In this document: positions 6,654-8,563 of the stretch, piece after piece
Layout of the letters: each line of letters starts with the position of its first letter
Numbering within the stretch: position 1 is the first letter of the stretch
Source: Endozoicomonadaceae bacterium
Lineage (GTDB): Bacteria > Pseudomonadota > Gammaproteobacteria > Pseudomonadales > Endozoicomonadaceae
Direction of reading: 5' to 3'
Length of the DNA stretch: 8,563 nt
Assembly: GCA_023146365.1 (NCBI GenBank)
Contig: JAGLCE010000006.1
Span: 1-8,563, forward strand
Notes under the pieces: generated by a model
Told to the model about the DNA's origin: nothing
Seen by the model: only the letters and a program-made list of their open reading frames with translations
The model's database searches: none
Made by a program: the position numbers and the translations under genes

Positions 6654-7417
6654 AGATCGAGAAACCCAGTCAAGGGGCTGGTGGCGGCAGCTCCCAGGTG
6701 ACGACCACCCAGACCGCTTTCAAAAGCCTGACGGCCAGCTTCCACCGCCTTTCGAAAAGCGTCCGCCATAATAACAGGGTCTCCGGCTACCGCAATGGCA
6801 CTGTTGACCAGCACGGCATCGGCACCCATTTCCATGGCCAGTGCGGCATCTGAAGGGCTGCCAATACCGGCATCCACAATGACCGGCACATTACTTTGCT
6901 CAATGATGATCTCTAGGAAGTCCCGTGTTCGAATGCCCAGATTGCTGCCAATGGGAGCAGCCAGCGGCATCACACTCGCACAACCGACATCTTCCAGACG
7001 TTTACAGATCACTGGGTCAGCATGGATATAAGGGAATACGATAAAGCCCAGTTTGACCAGCTCTTCGGCAGCTTTCAGCGTCTCTACGGGGTCAGGCATC
7101 AGGTAGCGGGGGTCGGGATGAATCTCCAGTTTTAGCAGGGTCGTCCGTAATGCTTCCCGAGCTAGTTTGGCAGAAAATACGGCTTCCTCGGCAGTCTGCG
7201 CACCGGACGTGTTAGGTAATAGTCTGATAGCGCATGCCTGTTGTAGCGGTGCAAGGATATCGTCGTTTTTCTGTTGTAGATCAACCCGTTTCATGGCCAT
7301 GGTCACCAGCTCAGCACCAGAGGCTTTGACAGCATTGACCATCGTCGTTTGATCGTTGAATTTACCGGTACCCAGCAACAGGCGAGATGTGAAGATGTGA
7401 TCCGCAATAGTCAGCAT
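6650..7417 (-). CDS. thiG: ThiG, thiazole synthase
   Basis: A 255-residue TIM-barrel enzyme if started at the ATG 7415-7417 (MLTIADHIF), which matches the family N terminus. The upstream TTG start (7450) would add 11 unlikely residues. The Schiff-base lysine that captures 1-deoxy-D-xylulose 5-phosphate is Lys96 in TLLKLEIHPD. Other conserved blocks are LLLGTGKF (near 13-20), AMKRVD, LPNTSGAQTAEEA, PVETLKAAEELV, APIGSN, VDAGIGSPSDAALAMEMGAD and the C-terminal TSPLTGF. ThiG condenses DXP, the ThiS thiocarboxylate and dehydroglycine from ThiH into thiazole phosphate. It lies 59 bases after thiS, and a terminator-like hairpin lies in that gap. It shares ATGA with thiH. Confidence 0.97.
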   Translation of the reverse strand: MLTIADHIFTSRLLLGTGKFNDQTTMVNAVKASGAELVTMAMKRVDLQQKNDDILAPLQQACAIRLLPNTSGAQTAEEAVFSAKLAREALRTTLLKLEIHPDPRYLMPDPVETLKAAEELVKLGFIVFPYIHADPVICKRLEDVGCASVMPLAAPIGSNLGIRTRDFLEIIIEQSNVPVIVDAGIGSPSDAALAMEMGADAVLVNSAIAVAGDPVIMADAFRKAVEAGRQAFESGLGGRHLGAAATSPLTGFLDL

Positions 7418-7440
7418 AAAGGGTCTACTTAAATCTGAGT

Positions 7441-7468
7441 AAAATAACAAAACGTCTGGAGAGAGACG
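7441..7468 (-). terminator. Terminator-like hairpin in the thiS-thiG gap (possible partial attenuator)
   Basis: On the minus strand CGTCT (7464-7468) and AGACG (7453-7457) can pair around a 6-base loop. They are followed at once by TTTTGTTATTTT (7452-7441). This is the layout of a weak intrinsic terminator just after thiS. Since thiG and thiH must still be expressed, it would be a leaky terminator that lets thiS be made in excess of thiG and thiH. Confidence 0.5.
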
Positions 7469-7476
7469 GGCTGCTA

Positions 7477-7677
7477 TCAGCCACCCGCTGTCGCCTTGAT
7501 GACAATGATTTTGTCACCGTCTGATAGCGTCTGACAATCCCACTGATTGCGGCTAATAATGTCTTTATTCAGCGCAACGGCAGTGCCTTTGTCATCAATC
7601 GCCAGATTAATCAGGAGCTGACTCAGGCTTAGCGTGTTCTCACTGTGATAGGGCTTATTGTTGACTGTAATATTCAT
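7477..7677 (-). CDS. thiS: ThiS, sulfur carrier protein
   Basis: A 66-residue ubiquitin-like protein ending in the Gly-Gly pair (ATAGG) that is adenylated by ThiF and converted to a thiocarboxylate, the sulfur donor for the thiazole ring. N terminus MNITVNNKPYHSENTLSLSQ. The SDGDKIIVIKATAGG end is typical of the family. It is the first gene of the thiSGH unit. The ribosome site is a GGAA before the ATG. A promoter is predicted 60-70 bases upstream. No thiF or thiE lies in the window, so the activating enzyme must be encoded elsewhere. Confidence 0.96.
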   Translation of the reverse strand: MNITVNNKPYHSENTLSLSQLLINLAIDDKGTAVALNKDIISRNQWDCQTLSDGDKIIVIKATAGG

Positions 7678-7715
7678 CGTATTTCCGGTAAGCAGAGTAG
7701 ATGGTTTCGCATGGT

Positions 7716-7744
7716 ATAATATGATCCCGCATCACTACTGTCCG
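7716..7744 (-). promoter_or_regulatory. Predicted promoter of the thiSGH operon
   Basis: On the minus strand CGGACA (7739-7744) and TATTAT (7716-7721) are separated by 17 bases, a good fit to -35/-10 elements (4/6 and 5/6 matches). Transcription would start near 7709, about 32 bases before the thiS ATG. The -35 box lies just after the terminator at 7749-7766. The short leader leaves no room for a TPP riboswitch. Confidence 0.45.
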
Positions 7745-7748
7745 GCTT

Positions 7749-7766
7749 AAAAACAGACGGTGTCTG
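7749..7766 (-). terminator. Rho-independent terminator upstream of thiS
   Basis: On the minus strand CAGAC ACC GTCTG (7766-7754) forms a 5-bp stem with a 3-base loop and is followed by five T (7753-7749). It faces the thi operon, so it ends any transcript coming from the tRNA side. It could mark the 3' end of a small RNA or unseen transcript, or act as an attenuator in a longer thi leader. No protein gene leads into it. Confidence 0.55.
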
Positions 7767-8188
7767 AAGGTGCCTACGCCCCATGCGATGTTCCGTTCTA
7801 CCGAGTAAAATAACAGTTGTTGAAACAGCTTTGTCTAACAAGGAGACAAACCTAGAACAATTCTAACACCCTAACACCGTTTTTCACCAACGTTTAAAAC
7901 GCCTCTCACCACACGCATTTTGACAAACTGCTGATCCACATAATGGCATGCCATATGTCGATGACCGTGTATGTAATTTCACTGACTGAACCCTTTGTGT
8001 CAACTATCGTTGTCGCCTCTTATGATCGCTATAAGGCAATCTCTAAAACCCTTAAAAATCTGCAGTCCGTTCAACGATCGAGAACAAGAAGCTAATCGGA
8101 AACGCTCAAAATATCGAGTCGATTTGGGTATCTATTCGCACAACAAACTCGACGTTTGATGAGGACTGTTGGCTAGGAGCGAGCATCA

Positions 8189-8266
8189 ATGAAAGTTGCG
8201 ATGATGAATCTTGCTGGTAATACACGTCGTTGGTCGTTTTTATCTGGATTCAACAGCATGAAATGA
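8189..8266 (+). CDS. Tentative 25-residue small ORF with ribosome site
   Basis: ATG at 8189 is preceded by AGGAG at 8175-8179. The product starts MKVAMMNLAGNTRRWS and ends at a TGA at 8264-8266. It is short and I recognise no family. The AGGAG spacing and a possible plus-strand terminator downstream are the only supports. It is just as likely to be chance. Confidence 0.15.
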   Translation: MKVAMMNLAGNTRRWSFLSGFNSMK

Positions 8267-8357
8267 AAAAATATCGCTACTATTGAGTCATTATGCAAAC
8301 TTATACTATCATAGATAGAGTGAGTCAACCGCTCGTTGAGTGGTTAGTTTACTGTTT

Positions 8358-8394
8358 GGGCTGAGCAACAGCTTGTAGAGCCCCCTATATTTTT
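8358..8394 (+). terminator. Possible plus-strand intrinsic terminator
   Basis: GGGCT (8358-8362) and AGCCC (8379-8383) pair. The short AGC/GCT inside can pair too, with bulges. A T-rich tail TATATTTTT follows (8386-8394). No solid plus-strand gene leads into it, so the role is unclear. Confidence 0.3.
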
Positions 8395-8397
8395 ACT

Positions 8398-8473
8398 TGG
8401 TGGGTGATGACGGGATCGAACCGCCGACCCTCTGCTTGTAAGGCAGATGCTCTCCCAGCTGAGCTAATCACCC
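8398..8473 (-). tRNA. tRNA-Val (anticodon TAC)
   Basis: A 76-base tRNA with encoded CCA (8398-8400). The acceptor arm GGGTGAT pairs with ATCACCC, and A is the discriminator. The D-arm region is TAGCTCAGCTGGGAGAGC. The anticodon stem-loop TCTGC CTTACAA GCAGA has TAC at 8438-8440. The T-arm is GGCGG TTCGATC CCGTC, with standard TTCGA and minor stem mismatches. It reads valine codons GTA and GTG. It is 42 bases after tRNA-Asp on the same strand and so probably part of one tRNA transcript. Confidence 0.97.
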
Positions 8474-8515
8474 AACATTCTCGTACTGTGTCACTTTAAC
8501 AAAACAGCTAATAAA

Positions 8516-8563
8516 TGGCGGACCGGACGGGACTCGAACCCGCGACCTCCGGCGTGACAGGCC
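8516..8563 (-). tRNA. tRNA-Asp (anticodon GTC), 5' part outside the window
   Basis: The 3' half is present: anticodon loop CTGTCAC with GTC at 8556-8558, variable loop, T-arm GCGGG TTCGAGT CCCGT, acceptor end and encoded CCA (8516-8518). The sequence closely matches gammaproteobacterial tRNA-Asp. It reads GAC and GAU. The D-arm and 5' acceptor strand lie beyond the right edge. Confidence 0.95.

Larger units (their letters stand above)
7767..8397. other. Gene-poor region between tRNA-Val and the thi operon
   Basis: About 630 bp without a convincing protein gene. On the minus side there are a perfect 7-bp hairpin TTTGTCT/AGACAAA (7830-7850), a TAGAA-CAA-TTCTA palindrome (7853-7865) and a tandem 8-mer CTAACACC (7863-7878). 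On the plus strand a 25-residue frame at 8189-8266 (MKVAMMNLAGNTRRWS...) has AGGAG 9 bases before its ATG. A second small frame lies at 8293-8364. A GGGCT/AGCCC hairpin followed by a T run (8358-8394) could end a plus-strand transcript there. None is firmly a gene. I see no TPP riboswitch (no CTGAGA motif). Confidence 0.35.

Noticed and set aside
7418..7450. Extended thiG start at TTG 7450
   Set aside because: ThiG homologues begin with MLxIAD; the ATG at 7415-7417 gives this directly. The 11 extra residues match no homologue that I know.
7767..7980. TPP riboswitch upstream of thiS
   Set aside because: Neither the CTGAGA motif nor the conserved ACCTGATC-type segment is visible on the minus strand in this region.
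8189..8220. MKVAMMNLAGN as the start of a ParA/StbB-like ATPase
   Set aside because: The first residues look like such proteins, but there is no GKT Walker A in any frame after it and the frame ends after 25 residues.
8327..8345. Hairpin AACCGCTC-GTT-GAGTGGTT as terminator for the tRNA transcript
   Set aside because: No T run follows on the minus strand, and one pair is a mismatch in that direction. Kept only as a weak stem-loop.

Overview
This 8.6 kb window looks like a bacterial chromosome, most likely a gammaproteobacterium. The thiazole genes thiS, thiG and thiH resemble the enterobacterial/marine gammaproteobacterial type (ThiH is the anaerobic-type radical-SAM tyrosine lyase). The two tRNAs carry encoded CCA ends. 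A wax ester synthase/DGAT-family gene is typical of marine oil- or host-associated lineages. A marine, possibly host-associated genus (for example an Endozoicomonas relative) is only a guess. Every convincing gene is on the minus strand, so the window reads right to left.

Right end (about 7.7-8.56 kb): a partial tRNA-Asp(GTC) and a complete tRNA-Val(TAC). They are followed by about 700 bp with no convincing gene that holds several small hairpins, an intrinsic terminator and a plausible promoter for the next operon. Middle right (5.5-7.7 kb): the thiSGH operon. ThiS is the sulfur carrier with a C-terminal Gly-Gly, ThiG is thiazole synthase, and ThiH makes dehydroglycine from tyrosine; together they form the thiazole half of thiamine. 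thiG and thiH overlap by 4 bp. A terminator-like hairpin sits between thiS and thiG. No TPP riboswitch signature is visible.

Middle left (2.7-5.2 kb): a small-lipid-metabolism pair. One is an alpha/beta hydrolase with an intact Ser-Asp-His triad. The other is a WS/DGAT-family acyltransferase of full length whose HHxxxDG active-site motif reads HRAIFDR, so the catalytic histidine appears to be lost.

Left end (1-2.6 kb): an AT-rich accessory segment unlike the rest. It holds two paralogous proteins that resemble the vertebrate immunity-related GTPases (IRG/IIGP family). Each has a short hydrophobic segment near the N terminus, followed by a P-loop domain. The left copy keeps a good Walker A motif (GDDSSGKS) and an IRG-like C-terminal end. 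The right copy has a ruined P-loop (TCKVFGRS), no G4 motif, a non-ATG start and a shortened C terminus that abuts the decayed right end of an IS66-family element. The duplication includes about 120 bp upstream of each gene. This GTPase/pseudo-GTPase pair is the most unusual content of the window.
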